From: Chitinophagaceae bacterium
Lineage (GTDB): Bacteria > Bacteroidota > Bacteroidia > Chitinophagales > Chitinophagaceae
DNA: 64,000 bases
Reading direction: 5' to 3'
NCBI GenBank assembly: GCA_947446645.1
Contig: CANFHA010000007.1
Coordinates: 124,001 to 188,000, forward strand
Shown here: piece by piece, positions 34,560-43,274 of the stretch
How positions within the stretch are numbered: position 1 is the first letter of the stretch
Layout of the letters: every line of letters begins with the position of its first letter
The notes under the pieces: generated by a model
What the model was told of the DNA's origin: nothing
Databases searched by the model: none
Seen by the model: the letters and a program-made list of their open reading frames with translations, nothing else
Made by a program: the position numbers and the translations under genes

Positions 34560-35547
34560 TGTTTACCAATCAATTTCATCCTGAGTAAACAATTTGCTGT
34601 GCACAAGATTTTTGAGATAGACATTTAATCACTTTTCTCGCCGACACGGGGACGCACCTGCACTCGCGCTTACGCAGCACTTCCCCTCTGGAGAGGGGCT
34701 AGGGGTGTGTCTTTCTCTGAAAATGACATTTATTTGCTTTCCTTGCCGATACGGGAAGCAGCTATACTCGCGCTTACGCAGCACTTCCCCTCTGGAGAGG
34801 GGCTAGGGGTGTGTCTTTCTCAAACAATTGAATATATCCACTTACAATACATCTCACTGACAGCCTGGTCGAATTTTGTCCCGGCTTATTGCTACTATTT
34901 GGCACCAATGGCCCTAGCACGCTTGTACATTTGTCCTTTATTGAGCTATAATAGCGACCGAAGTCGAACTGCCCTGAGCTTGCTGAAAGGACACCGTTCA
35001 GCAATTTAGTTTCGTTCGGCTAATCCTGAGTTTCAATAGCGCCTCCACTATATGTTATGCCCCGTTAGGCGGCTACCTGTTTGTAGTATTAAGTACCCCG
35101 ACAACACAGCGCCCCCATAGCGGGCGCAACCTATTTGCGCTGGATTTTACAATAAAAGCTAAACCACTGCATTCAAATAGCAAATCCGAATGCGTGAGGT
35201 CCAATTTTTATTGGGGCTGTAAGGGACAACTTTCGAACTTTTTTATGGAGGATTTACTGACAGTAAGCCAATTTTAGCAAGGGTCGAGTTCAATTCGGAT
35301 CACTTGAAAGGGGTTACAGTGATGTAGCCCTTTATTTATTTTACTTGGCTTTAAGTGGTTGATTTTGATGTATTTATGACGATGTGCTGAAAAAGATTAA
35401 TTCTGCCTTTATGCAGCGTCACACATTATTTATCGGCAATAGATCGGCAAATTATGCTATCGCCACTTAAAGCAGTTGTTTCAAAATATATACGCAAAAC
35501 CGGCAGAGCCGTTTTTAAGCGGGGCTTTTTGACAATGAAATAAAATG
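34560..35547. other. Gene-free spacer with direct repeats
   Basis: About 1 kb without a supportable gene. It holds the two 97-98-bp repeats at 34620-34821, a degraded CCCTGAGCTTGCTGAAAGG motif (34972-34990) resembling a dispersed Bacteroidota spacer motif, and otherwise unrecognised sequence. Short frames over the repeats have no features of real proteins. Confidence 0.65.
34620..34821 (+). repeat. Two tandem 97-98-bp repeats with an inner hairpin
   Basis: Copy 1 is 34620-34717 and copy 2 is 34725-34821. Their last 56 bases (34662-34717 and 34766-34821) are identical, while the first 40 are diverged. Each contains CCCCTCTGGAGAGGGG, a perfect inverted repeat, followed by CTAGGGGTGTGTC. The pattern resembles mobile hairpin repeats dispersed in Bacteroidota spacers. 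Confidence 0.8.
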
Positions 35548-35581
35548 AAAAAGCAGCATTCCTTTTGGGAGTGCTGCTTTT
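35548..35581. terminator. Terminator downstream of the heparinase-like gene
   Basis: GAAAAAGCAGCATTCC pairs with GGGAGTGCTGCTTTT around a TTTT loop, with one mismatch. A- and T-runs on both sides allow termination in either direction; it lies 45 bases past the stop of the minus-strand gene. Confidence 0.75.
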
Positions 35582-35625
35582 GCCGGTCTTAAACAAAGGG
35601 TATTAATTGTCAAAGATCAAAAACG

Positions 35626-38196
35626 TTATTTGGTTATCGTTATGATAGAACTGTATGTTTTATTGCCGTCATTTATTTTGAAAATGTAGACACCGGCAGG
35701 CAGGTCTATCTGACTCCAACGATTTGATGTGGCATTCTGTCCAGATATTTTCAGGCCATTCAGGTTGAAAATAGTTAACTGAATCGCTTTTTCTGCCCTG
35801 TCATTTACATCCTTGATAAATATTATACCAGCTGCAGGATTAGGAAATATTTCGTACAACTTTGGTTCATTAGCTACCGTTATAATATTTGTTCTGTCTT
35901 GTGTAATCTCTACGAGACAAGAGCCGGAAGGTAGAATTACGTTCGTTTTCAGCACCCCATTTGTATCGGTAACTGCAGTTGTCACTACGACACCATTTAT
36001 CTTAACATCATACAGGATAGTTCGTCTTAGATCGCAAGCAATTATGTTCGCTGTGCGACCACCAGGTATGTTTGAAAGCACATGGTAATTGCAAGATGTA
36101 TCGCCATGTGCATTAAAATAATATAGAGTATTGTCCCAATCAACACCAAGACTGTAATTATTCTTTTGCGATATACCACCGGGCGCTGCAACGTTAGCAC
36201 TATCACCCACCTTAATAGTATGCAGATATATAAGACTATCACTGATCGTGTTCGGCCGTACCTCTATACGCCATTTTCCGGGAGTCTGGTACAGTGTATC
36301 AGGCGCAACAGAAGGAGGGTAATTAACGCCATTCACCCAATATTCATATCCGGTGCCGCCTATAAGAGTTGTATTAGAAGAGTCGGGCAAAAGTGTACGG
36401 ACTGCGATATTGCCACCACCGCTCACTGCACTATAATCTCTGCCAGAATGGGTAGTAATATGGCCCGGCACTGTAGTACTTGTGGCAATTCCGCTTATGG
36501 TAGGTTGGTTGGTAAAATGAAGTAAAAAAGACACATCCCGCTGCGCGGTAGTGATATTTTTCAGGTGCAGATGGTCGAGCACTATAATATGGTCGGGTTT
36601 GTCGAAAAATATACGTCTTACAAACCTGTCCAGTTTTGCAGTATCATAGGCAAGTGCTGCATCGGCTATTGAATAGGTGTAGCTATTGCCGGGCGCATAA
36701 CGCAGCCAAACACCTTTCTGATTCTGAGGTGCAAAAATATCGGCGTATGAAATGAGTGTATTGCCATATTGTTGCCCACCATCGTTGCTTACAGGCGTGC
36801 CGTAAATGGAGTAATGATCGGCAGAATCAAACACACAAATTGAATTGTGGGCTATAGTGCGTATGTAGTAATTATTGTAATGAGAAGATCCATACGAGTC
36901 GTAGTCGCCAGCATCTATGATCAAAGGCTTGTGCCGGAACAATGAAAAGGTGTTATTATCTAAATGCTCATGATTGTTTTTCTTGCTCCACGAATTGAAA
37001 TGCAAGAGTACAGTGCTGCTGCTATCCCATGAGGTCCGGCTCATCACCAGGCCTTTATTTACAGCCCACCAATCGAGCGGTGGGCTGGGTTTTGACACAG
37101 CGGGCGCAGTGAAATCGTAATACATCAGCTTATTGAATACAGGCATTGTCCAGGTAAGCATGGAGGGTTGCGCATAATATTGTGCTAGCCAAGTGCTGCG
37201 GGGATCGTTATAAACGGCTGCATGCCGGTAAATAACATTATCACCTGTTATTGCCGTACCTCCATCGCCAAGATTGATACAGTTGTTGTCGGGTTGTATA
37301 AAATACCAGTATTGGTTAATAGAGTTATGAACCCATGGCAGATCAGTATAGAAGTTTTTGCCGGTTCCGATTAGCATATTGTCGAATAGAACGAATTGGT
37401 CGGTGAGGCTCCACATAGAATACGCTCCAGACCAGTTCCAACCACCGTCGTTGCCGCGGTAATATCCGTAAACCGGAAAGAAATGATTCACCCATTTGTT
37501 GTATACGGTATCGTACCACTGATTTACTGTATCGTTTTGTAAGATCGTCAGTCCATCGGCATTATGCAGGGCCAATACATTCTGCATGACATAGACAGAG
37601 TTCAGGTCGTTATGGCTGCCTACATAAGATGTACCTGCGGACGACAAAATGTATTTGTTCATATATTCCCGGGTGACTTTATAAAGAGAACCGGCGAGCA
37701 GTTGCCGTTTAGCAACGGGTATTGAATCATAGCACCAGTCGAGCAACACATCTCCGGCATTGCTCATGCTGCGCAGCAGGGTTTCTTCGACGTACCAATC
37801 CATTGGCAGAAAATTAACGGTATCTGCCTGCAGAATGAAGTGATCAACAATATGCAGTATGCGCTTTCGTTGCAATGTATCTAAAGACAACCTGTAAATA
37901 AGTGCCGACAGTAGTGTCTGATCTCCCGACCAGCGATCCGACCATACCCATGTCCAGAGGGTTGTATCGCTACCTACCTGGTAAAGCTCTGGGTCGGTGA
38001 TCCAATTTGTCGTGTACCGGTAAAGCAGATCTGTGTAAGTAGCACCGCACACTCCTCCACCCATATTGGCCCGCAACCATGCAATGCGCGATGAATCGAT
38101 CACTATTCTTGGCCGTGAGTTATGGATAACAGGAAAGGGCTGGGCATTACCGAAAGTAGCTATAAAAAGACATATAATAAATAGTAAGTGCTTCAT
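35626..38196 (-). CDS. Heparinase II/III-like secreted protein with T9SS sorting domain
   Basis: 856 residues from ATG 38196 (an upstream in-frame ATG at 38205 adds three). The signal peptide is MKHLLFIICLFIATFGNAQ. An alpha-helical toroid domain of the alginate/heparinase lyase type covers about 30-360 (NDLNSVYVMQNVLALH, GNDGGWNWSGAYSMWSL). The heparinase II/III beta-sandwich follows (NHEHLDNNTFSLFRHKPLI with the family His, and IAHNSICVFD). The end (YEIFPNPAAGIIFIK; LPAGVYIFKINDGN) is a T9SS type A sorting domain. It probably degrades an acidic polysaccharide outside the cell; the substrate is unknown. No SusCD pair or other PUL gene is adjacent. Confidence 0.85.
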   Translation of the reverse strand: MKHLLFIICLFIATFGNAQPFPVIHNSRPRIVIDSSRIAWLRANMGGGVCGATYTDLLYRYTTNWITDPELYQVGSDTTLWTWVWSDRWSGDQTLLSALIYRLSLDTLQRKRILHIVDHFILQADTVNFLPMDWYVEETLLRSMSNAGDVLLDWCYDSIPVAKRQLLAGSLYKVTREYMNKYILSSAGTSYVGSHNDLNSVYVMQNVLALHNADGLTILQNDTVNQWYDTVYNKWVNHFFPVYGYYRGNDGGWNWSGAYSMWSLTDQFVLFDNMLIGTGKNFYTDLPWVHNSINQYWYFIQPDNNCINLGDGGTAITGDNVIYRHAAVYNDPRSTWLAQYYAQPSMLTWTMPVFNKLMYYDFTAPAVSKPSPPLDWWAVNKGLVMSRTSWDSSSTVLLHFNSWSKKNNHEHLDNNTFSLFRHKPLIIDAGDYDSYGSSHYNNYYIRTIAHNSICVFDSADHYSIYGTPVSNDGGQQYGNTLISYADIFAPQNQKGVWLRYAPGNSYTYSIADAALAYDTAKLDRFVRRIFFDKPDHIIVLDHLHLKNITTAQRDVSFLLHFTNQPTISGIATSTTVPGHITTHSGRDYSAVSGGGNIAVRTLLPDSSNTTLIGGTGYEYWVNGVNYPPSVAPDTLYQTPGKWRIEVRPNTISDSLIYLHTIKVGDSANVAAPGGISQKNNYSLGVDWDNTLYYFNAHGDTSCNYHVLSNIPGGRTANIIACDLRRTILYDVKINGVVVTTAVTDTNGVLKTNVILPSGSCLVEITQDRTNIITVANEPKLYEIFPNPAAGIIFIKDVNDRAEKAIQLTIFNLNGLKISGQNATSNRWSQIDLPAGVYIFKINDGNKTYSSIITITK

Positions 38197-38310
38197 CCAT
38201 AGCATTTGAAATAAAGGTAAGAGTTTTCATCATAAGCTAGGTATTATGAGTTACTATGCTATTTCAAATATCGTTCGGGAAACGGGGGAGAATAATTATG
38301 CCCACTGGTC

Positions 38311-38353
38311 CTCGTTTGCAACGAGTACCAAAACGGTTTAGCGTTTACAACGC
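38311..38353. repeat. REP-like pair of short palindromes
   Basis: CTCGTTTGCAACGAG (38311-38325; 6-bp arms, TGC loop) and GCGTTTACAACGC (38341-38353; 5-bp arms, TAC loop) share the GTTTnCAAC core and are 15 bases apart. This resembles dispersed REP-like elements of Bacteroidota. Confidence 0.6.
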
Positions 38354-38509
38354 GCGACCCTTCATCTAGCAAAATGTTCCCGCAACCTTATCTAGGCACA
38401 AAATTTTAGATCAAACACCGCACAAAGAATCCCACAATACCACTATAAACAAATCGTCTTGGCCCCAATCATATCCCTCCGTAACTTTGTGCTGAAATTT
38501 CAATTTCCA

Positions 38510-39176
38510 GGCAACAAGGAACAGTGGGTAATTTTGAGGCACGCTGTGAGTAATTCCAGTAATTCATTCTAGCCAAATCAAATCTGGTTAATCAAACAGA
38601 TCAGAAAAATCAAGGTTCAGACAACGGGGCACAGTGGGTAATTTTGGGGCACACAACGGGTAATTTGAGTAATTCGAAATCAAACCCTTCAGGTTAATCA
38701 AAAGACGCAAGCGAATCAAAGTTCAGACAGCATTAGTCCCGCTCAGAAATGCCCCACTGAAGCAAAACGGGGCATTGGCTTATATATAAGTCACTAATAG
38801 CCAACTGGCAAAATTTGAAAATGCCCCATAGTGCGAAATTATATATTTAATTGAAAATGGGGCATTTTAAAAACGTCAGGTAAAATACATATTTCACCCA
38901 CCGTAAAAACCAGAAGATTTCCCGCAATTTTCAACTATATCAATCTTTGCCTTAGCGCCTCAGCGGTGAAAAATGCAGTAAACATAAACCCGATTCTGAA
39001 TGGGCAACAATGGGTAATTTTTGGGACATGCCGTTATATGTAATCAACTGAAGACGAAAACCTCTCAATTTCAAAATGCCCCATATACTAATTTTTCTAT
39101 TTGAAAGAAAATGGGGCATTCCAAAAATAGCCGGAAATCATGTTAATCAAAAAATCTAGCGAATCAAGGTTCAGAC
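38510..39176. repeat. Composite array of three repeat modules
   Basis: Module A (core GTGGGTAATTTTGGGGCAC) occurs at 38510-38565, 38621-38675 and 39001-39050. Module B (GGTTAATCAAA ... GAATCAAGGTTCAGACA) occurs at 38584-38623, 38692-38730 and 39141-39176. Module C is a hairpin with arms AATGCCCC and GGGGCATT at 38748-38776, 38818-38868 (12-bp perfect arms) and 39073-39120. The order is A B A B C C A C B. Confidence 0.75.
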
Positions 39177-39353
39177 AAATAAATTTCCGGTACCGGAAAA
39201 AACCCGCAATTTTTAAACACTAACCACTTGAAAATCAATACAAACCTGTGCAAAAACCATTTTTATGACAACAGGAAACTGCATTACTGCCATCATACTA
39301 TTTCTCTATCCCAATATAGAAAACTAACTACAACGCACTAATCAACCCCCACC

Positions 39354-39361
39354 TACATTTG
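39354..39361 (+). promoter_or_regulatory. -7 box for the Old Yellow Enzyme gene
   Basis: TACATTTG, an exact TAnnTTTG match, ends 4 bases before ATG 39366, predicting a leaderless transcript. Confidence 0.55.
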
Positions 39362-39365
39362 CCCT

Positions 39366-40430
39366 ATGAAAAACGAAATTTTATTCACCTCCTTCAATTT
39401 AGGAGGCTTGCACCTAAAGAACAGGATCGTTATGGCACCCATGACACGTAGCCGCGCCATGGGCAATACACCTAACGACCTCATGGTAACCTACTACAGC
39501 CAGCGTAGCGACGCAGGCCTCATCATCACCGAGGGCACTGCACCCGGCCCCGATGGACTGGGCTATGCACGCATACCCGGCATGTACAGCGCTGAGCAGA
39601 TAGCCGGATGGAAAAAAGTGACGGACGCAGTGCATGCAAACGGGGGTAAAATATTTGTGCAGCTCATGCATACCGGCCGTATCGCGCACGACCTTAATCT
39701 GCCTGGCGACGGCAAGGTAATAGGCCCATCAGCCATAGTAGCCGCCGGCGACATGTGGACTGACGAGGAAGGCATGCTGCCTATGCCTGCTCCCCAGGAA
39801 ATACTGGAAGAAGAGATCAAGGAATTGATCGCTGAGTTTGTAGACAGCGCTAAAGCTGCTATAGAAGCCGGTTTCGATGGTGTGGAGATACACGCGGCAA
39901 ACGGATACCTGCCCATGCAGTTCTTAAATCCGGGATCAAACCAGCGTACCGACAAATATGGCGGCAGCTACCAGAACCGCAACCGTTTTGTGCTTGAAAT
40001 GGTAGAGGCAATGACCGCTGCAATTGGTAAAGAAAAGGTAGGCATACGCCTGTCTCCCTTCAATAAGTTTAATGATATGACGCCCGATGAGCAGGAATCA
40101 GAGCAGTACATATCGCTGGCTGAGGGACTGAAAAAAGCGGGTATAGTGTACATCCACCTGTTGCGTTTTGCTATGCCAGCTGAGCTTATCGCTCATATGC
40201 ATGCAGCATTCGGTGGCACTATCATGCTCAATGGTGGCTACAATGCCGACAGCGCAGCTGCTGAGCTGGAAGGCGGCAAAGCCGAATTGATATCCTTTGG
40301 TAGCTCTTTCATCGCTAATCCGGACCTCGTTACCCGTATGAAGAATGCGCAGGAACTGGCAAAACCAGATCCATCCACATTCTACACGCCCGGCGAGCAG
40401 GGCTATACCGACTATCCAAAACTAGCCTAA
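39366..40430 (+). CDS. Old Yellow Enzyme family alkene reductase
   Basis: 354-residue FMN-dependent TIM-barrel oxidoreductase similar to N-ethylmaleimide reductase. FMN and substrate residues are visible in IVMAPMTRSRAMGNTPND, LIITEGTAPGPDGLGY, VQLMHTGRIAH and the substrate-binding His/Asn of VEIHAANGYLPMQFLNP. NQRTDKYGGSYQNRNRF and the late ISFGSSFIANPDL phosphate-binding stretch are standard. It reduces activated C=C bonds of alpha,beta-unsaturated compounds using NAD(P)H; the physiological substrate is usually unknown. A hairpin terminator follows the stop. Confidence 0.93.
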   Translation: MKNEILFTSFNLGGLHLKNRIVMAPMTRSRAMGNTPNDLMVTYYSQRSDAGLIITEGTAPGPDGLGYARIPGMYSAEQIAGWKKVTDAVHANGGKIFVQLMHTGRIAHDLNLPGDGKVIGPSAIVAAGDMWTDEEGMLPMPAPQEILEEEIKELIAEFVDSAKAAIEAGFDGVEIHAANGYLPMQFLNPGSNQRTDKYGGSYQNRNRFVLEMVEAMTAAIGKEKVGIRLSPFNKFNDMTPDEQESEQYISLAEGLKKAGIVYIHLLRFAMPAELIAHMHAAFGGTIMLNGGYNADSAAAELEGGKAELISFGSSFIANPDLVTRMKNAQELAKPDPSTFYTPGEQGYTDYPKLA

Positions 40431-40457
40431 TAAAATATTTGAGGATGACTAATATTT

Positions 40458-40484
40458 ACACGGGGGCTTCATAAGCTCCCGTGT
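40458..40484 (+). terminator. Terminator after the Old Yellow Enzyme gene
   Basis: ACACGGGGGCTT pairs with AAGCTCCCGTGT (one G-U wobble) around a 3-base loop, followed by ATTATTT. Confidence 0.75.
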
Positions 40485-40592
40485 ATTATTTCGCCATCAT
40501 TAACATGGAGCGCCGCCCAATGTATAAATAGTAGACTTCCTTGCGGCGCTCTACGCAGCCTTTGCGATCTTTGTGAGAAACGTATCAACAAC

Positions 40593-41081
40593 ATGGCGAA
40601 GGGTAAAAAAAGCGCCGGTATACTGGCTTATCGCATAAAAGATGCCGCCCTGGAGGTGCTTTTAGTTCATCCCGGCGGGCCATTTTTTGCTAAAAAGGAC
40701 ATAGGCACCTGGAGTATCCCCAAGGGCGAATTCGAGGAAGATGAAGACGCCCTGGCAGCCGCTAAAAGGGAGTTCTTAGAAGAGACCGGGTACGAACTAG
40801 GTGGCAGTTTTAGACCGCTCTCCCCCATCGTTCTGAAAGCTGGGAAAACAGTATTTGCCTGGGCTATAGAGCAGGATATAAATACGGCCTTATGCAAGAG
40901 CAATACCTTCGAGTTGGAATGGCCACACAGGTCTGGCAAGCACCAGTCATTCCCGGAGGTTGATAAAGCCGAATGGTTTCAAACAAGCACCGCTATAGAG
41001 AAAATAAACGCGGCGCAAGTTGCCTTGATCCATGAGTTGATAAATATCCTGGATCATGCGGGTAGCAAGGTCACTCTTTAG
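40593..41081 (+). CDS. Nudix hydrolase
   Basis: 162 residues. The Nudix box G-x5-E-x7-R-E-x2-E-E-x-G is complete in GEFEEDEDALAAAKREFLEE plus TGY. The N-terminal SAGILAYRIKDAALEVLLVHPGG and TWSIPKGE are as in the AP4A-like/MutT-like Nudix group with the WSIPKG motif, members of which hydrolyse dinucleoside polyphosphates or other NDP-X compounds. The exact substrate is not predictable. The end overlaps the convergent GNAT gene by 11 bases. Confidence 0.92.
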   Translation: MAKGKKSAGILAYRIKDAALEVLLVHPGGPFFAKKDIGTWSIPKGEFEEDEDALAAAKREFLEETGYELGGSFRPLSPIVLKAGKTVFAWAIEQDINTALCKSNTFELEWPHRSGKHQSFPEVDKAEWFQTSTAIEKINAAQVALIHELINILDHAGSKVTL

Positions 41082-41625
41082 ACTCAGTCTGCATCTCCCA
41101 CTCTTCACGGGTTATCTTCAACCAGTCGCACGGCAGTTCGTCCCGGCACCAAAACTTCTCCACAAACTTCAGCCCGCATTTCTCCAGCACCCTTCGCGAT
41201 GCCTTGTTTTCTTCATGGCAGCTGCCAATAATTTCTGGCAGCTCCATGGTCCTGAAACCATACTCCAGCGCGGCTTTTGTAGTTTCAGTAGCATATCCCC
41301 TACCCCAGTATCTCGGAATTAACCGGTAGCCGGTATCGTAAAAATTTGTTCGCCCATTCTCCTCCTCCCTTATGTACTTCAGCCCGCTCCAGCCTACAAA
41401 AGCGCCACTCAATTTCTCCAAAACAGCCCACCTGCCAATACCGTTATCCACATACTGTTGCCGTATTATCCCTATCACTTTTTGCGCCTGTTCTATGCTC
41501 TGTATGGGCCTATTTCCCAGGTAGCGGTGCACTGCAGGGGCGGCATCAAGTTCAAACATACCTTCATCATCCGTCGGCATCAGATCCCGCAATATCAGCC
41601 GCTCCGTTTCTATATAAAATTTCAT
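41071..41625 (-). CDS. GNAT-family N-acetyltransferase (RimJ/RimL-like)
   Basis: 184 residues from ATG 41625 (MKFYIETERLILRDL). The opening ETERLILRDLMPTDDEGMF is the classic RimJ/RimL start. The acetyl-CoA-binding loop is RYWGRGYATETTKAALEYGF, and SRRVLEKCGLKF is the usual C-terminal helix. It transfers acetyl groups from acetyl-CoA to an amine, but the acceptor is unknown. The 12 codons upstream of the chosen ATG are less family-like. It converges on and overlaps the Nudix gene. Confidence 0.88.
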   Translation of the reverse strand: MKFYIETERLILRDLMPTDDEGMFELDAAPAVHRYLGNRPIQSIEQAQKVIGIIRQQYVDNGIGRWAVLEKLSGAFVGWSGLKYIREEENGRTNFYDTGYRLIPRYWGRGYATETTKAALEYGFRTMELPEIIGSCHEENKASRRVLEKCGLKFVEKFWCRDELPCDWLKITREEWEMQTESKE

Positions 41626-41833
41626 TACTCCTAAGATCGAAACTTTTCCATAATAATGCACAATAAAGCCTCCCTTTACCGCAACCTTTTTCCTATGAGA
41701 AAACTCACATCACAGTCAATAGTTACAAGATCGCGCCTTCTCAGGCTGCCTCCACTTACAGCTCAAAACATTTATCTTTACCTCGATAAAAACATTTAAG
41801 TAACATAAATACAGTCCCCTTAGGGGTTTGGGT

Positions 41834-42727
41834 ATGAAGGTATTCATCTCCGGTGCATCCGGTCTCGTAGGCAGCAACTGCCTGAAACATTTTAAGGAAC
41901 AAGGCTGGAACGTAGTAGGCTCCTATTACTCCTTCCAGACAGACGATACCGTGTTTTACGACACCCTCATGCCCGATCATCCCGAGAACTTCAATGTAAA
42001 GGAGTTTGCGCCAGATGTTATTGTGCACTGCGGTGCCTTAACACATGTAGACTATTGCGAAACCCACGAGCAGGAAAGCTACGAGAAGACTGTACAGAGC
42101 ACTATCAACCTCATAATGTTGGCCAAAGACTGTAATGCCGGCATGGTATACATCTCTACCGATTATGTATTTGATGGCAAGGATGGTCCGTATACGGAAG
42201 ATGGCCCCATCCATCCGCTATCAGTTTACGCCCGCCACAAGCTGGAAGGCGAACAAATGGTGCTGGCCGAGATACCCAATTCTTTGGTGCTTCGTGTTAC
42301 TAATGTCTATGGCAATGAGCTTAGAGGCAAAAACTTCATCTCCCGCATTATAGACCAGTGTCGCAACCACCAGAAACTAACGCTTAAGCTTCCGGTAGAC
42401 CAATACGCCACCCCTGCAAATGCATGGGATATTGCACGGGCCATGTATCTGCTGCTCAACGATCATAAGCGCGGCATTTACCACATAGGAGGCACTGAGT
42501 ACATCAACCGCGTAGAGCTCGCAGAAATGGTACTCAAATACTTCCCCGATGCAGCATACGATATGATACCTGTAACTACGGCCGAGTTAAATCAGCCTGC
42601 CGCCCGCCCACTCCGCGGAGGCTTCGTCACGGACAAATTCATGAGCGAATACCCCGATTTTGTTTTCGGCACTATAGATACCTACATGCAGGAGGTAATG
42701 GATAAAATAGCAAATGACCCTGTTTAG
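41834..42727 (+). CDS. RmlD-like SDR-family sugar nucleotide reductase
   Basis: 297 residues. NAD(P)-binding motif GASGLVGSN is at residues 8-16. The catalytic pattern includes YISTDYVFDGKDGPYTED and Y-x3-K in YARHKLEGE. The overall match is to dTDP-4-dehydrorhamnose reductase (RmlD) and MAT2B-like proteins. There are no rmlA/B/C genes nearby, so a role in dTDP-rhamnose synthesis is unproven. A TTG two codons upstream is an alternative start. A hairpin overlaps the stop codon. Confidence 0.85.
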   Translation: MKVFISGASGLVGSNCLKHFKEQGWNVVGSYYSFQTDDTVFYDTLMPDHPENFNVKEFAPDVIVHCGALTHVDYCETHEQESYEKTVQSTINLIMLAKDCNAGMVYISTDYVFDGKDGPYTEDGPIHPLSVYARHKLEGEQMVLAEIPNSLVLRVTNVYGNELRGKNFISRIIDQCRNHQKLTLKLPVDQYATPANAWDIARAMYLLLNDHKRGIYHIGGTEYINRVELAEMVLKYFPDAAYDMIPVTTAELNQPAARPLRGGFVTDKFMSEYPDFVFGTIDTYMQEVMDKIANDPV

Positions 42728-42742
42728 CTTAAACAAGGTCAT
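42714..42742 (+). terminator. Hairpin spanning the stop codon of the RmlD-like gene
   Basis: ATGACC-C-TGTTTA pairs with TAAACA-A-GGTCAT around a 3-base loop, with a single internal mismatch. The TAG stop lies in the stem and loop. A terminator or 3' stabiliser is likely. Confidence 0.55.
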
Positions 42743-42764
42743 CTTAGGCTTTCAAATTGACTTA

Positions 42765-43160
42765 CTAAGCTATATCCGGGTGTATCGGCACATATTTCTC
42801 CGAGTCCATGATATGGAATATCCAGAATAGAACAGAAGCTATTGGTGCCATTACGCAAAGGAATACAAACCACATTAGCTTCTTGCCTGAGTTTAGTGTT
42901 TTCATACGGGCTAGCAAAACAAGACAATAGATAAATACCGGTGTCGTAATTATAGCTGATGATGCGAGCATTACAAACAATGTATCGTAATTATGACTGG
43001 TAATAGCCACTACGCTCGATGCCTGCGGGTGTCCCTGCGTCAATGGTAACACAAGCATTAAAAAATACAGTAAACATAATCCGAAACATACCACAGGAAG
43101 AAAACAGATCAACCCTAATCTCATTTTAGCTTTGTCGTCCAATATCATTAGCTTTTCCAT
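42765..43160 (-). CDS. Hypothetical three- to four-helix membrane protein
   Basis: 131 residues from ATG 43160 (MEKLMILDDKAKMRLG). Hydrophobic segments lie at about 17-40 (LICFLPVVCFGLCLLYFLML), 60-85 (VMLASSAIITTPVFIYCLVLL) and 96-115 (MWFVFLCVMAPIASVLFWI). A short acidic tail ends DSEKYVPIHPDIA. An ATG further upstream would put the palindromes at 43163-43215 inside the gene; the chosen start keeps them as a 5' regulatory region. Family not recognised. Confidence 0.7.
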   Translation of the reverse strand: MEKLMILDDKAKMRLGLICFLPVVCFGLCLLYFLMLVLPLTQGHPQASSVVAITSHNYDTLFVMLASSAIITTPVFIYCLVLLARMKTLNSGKKLMWFVFLCVMAPIASVLFWIFHIMDSEKYVPIHPDIA

Positions 43161-43162
43161 AG

Positions 43163-43215
43163 TGTACAAGTTTGTTTGATTCTTGTACATACATGGAAAA
43201 ACCATGCCATGGCAT
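43163..43215. promoter_or_regulatory. Palindrome cluster upstream of the small membrane protein gene
   Basis: TGTACAAG (43163-43170) and CTTGTACA (43182-43189) form a perfect 8-bp inverted repeat with an 11-base spacer, 2 bases from the ATG. CATGG-AAAAA-CCATG follows, overlapping ATGCCATGGCAT, a 12-bp perfect palindrome (43204-43215). This looks like an operator region or a structured 5' leader. Confidence 0.5.
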
Positions 43216-43274
43216 AGTAAAACAACCCTAAAACCTGGGGTGTATCAATCTCGTATTACCGATATCTTGTAAAC

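Larger units (their letters stand above)
38197..39365. other. Gene-free spacer packed with hairpin and composite repeats
   Basis: About 1.17 kb between divergent genes. It contains the hairpin pair at 38311-38353 and nine short repeat modules at 38510-39176. No frame here looks coding. Confidence 0.75.

Noticed and set aside
34707-35009. A 100-codon plus-strand frame downstream of the giant gene.
   Set aside because: It runs through the 97-98-bp repeats and a dispersed spacer motif, with no recognisable domain or ribosome-binding site.
35052-35068. GTTAGGC following GTTATGCCCC, resembling an integron attC core.
   Set aside because: No matching RYYYAAC partner, no attC secondary structure and no integron integrase or cassette genes were found.
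35280-35335. A GGGTCGAGTTCAATTCGGATCAC stretch that looked like the T-arm and 3' end of a tRNA, perhaps an integration scar.
   Set aside because: The loop fits TTCRANY, but the T-stem does not pair and no acceptor or anticodon arm is present. No integrase lies nearby.
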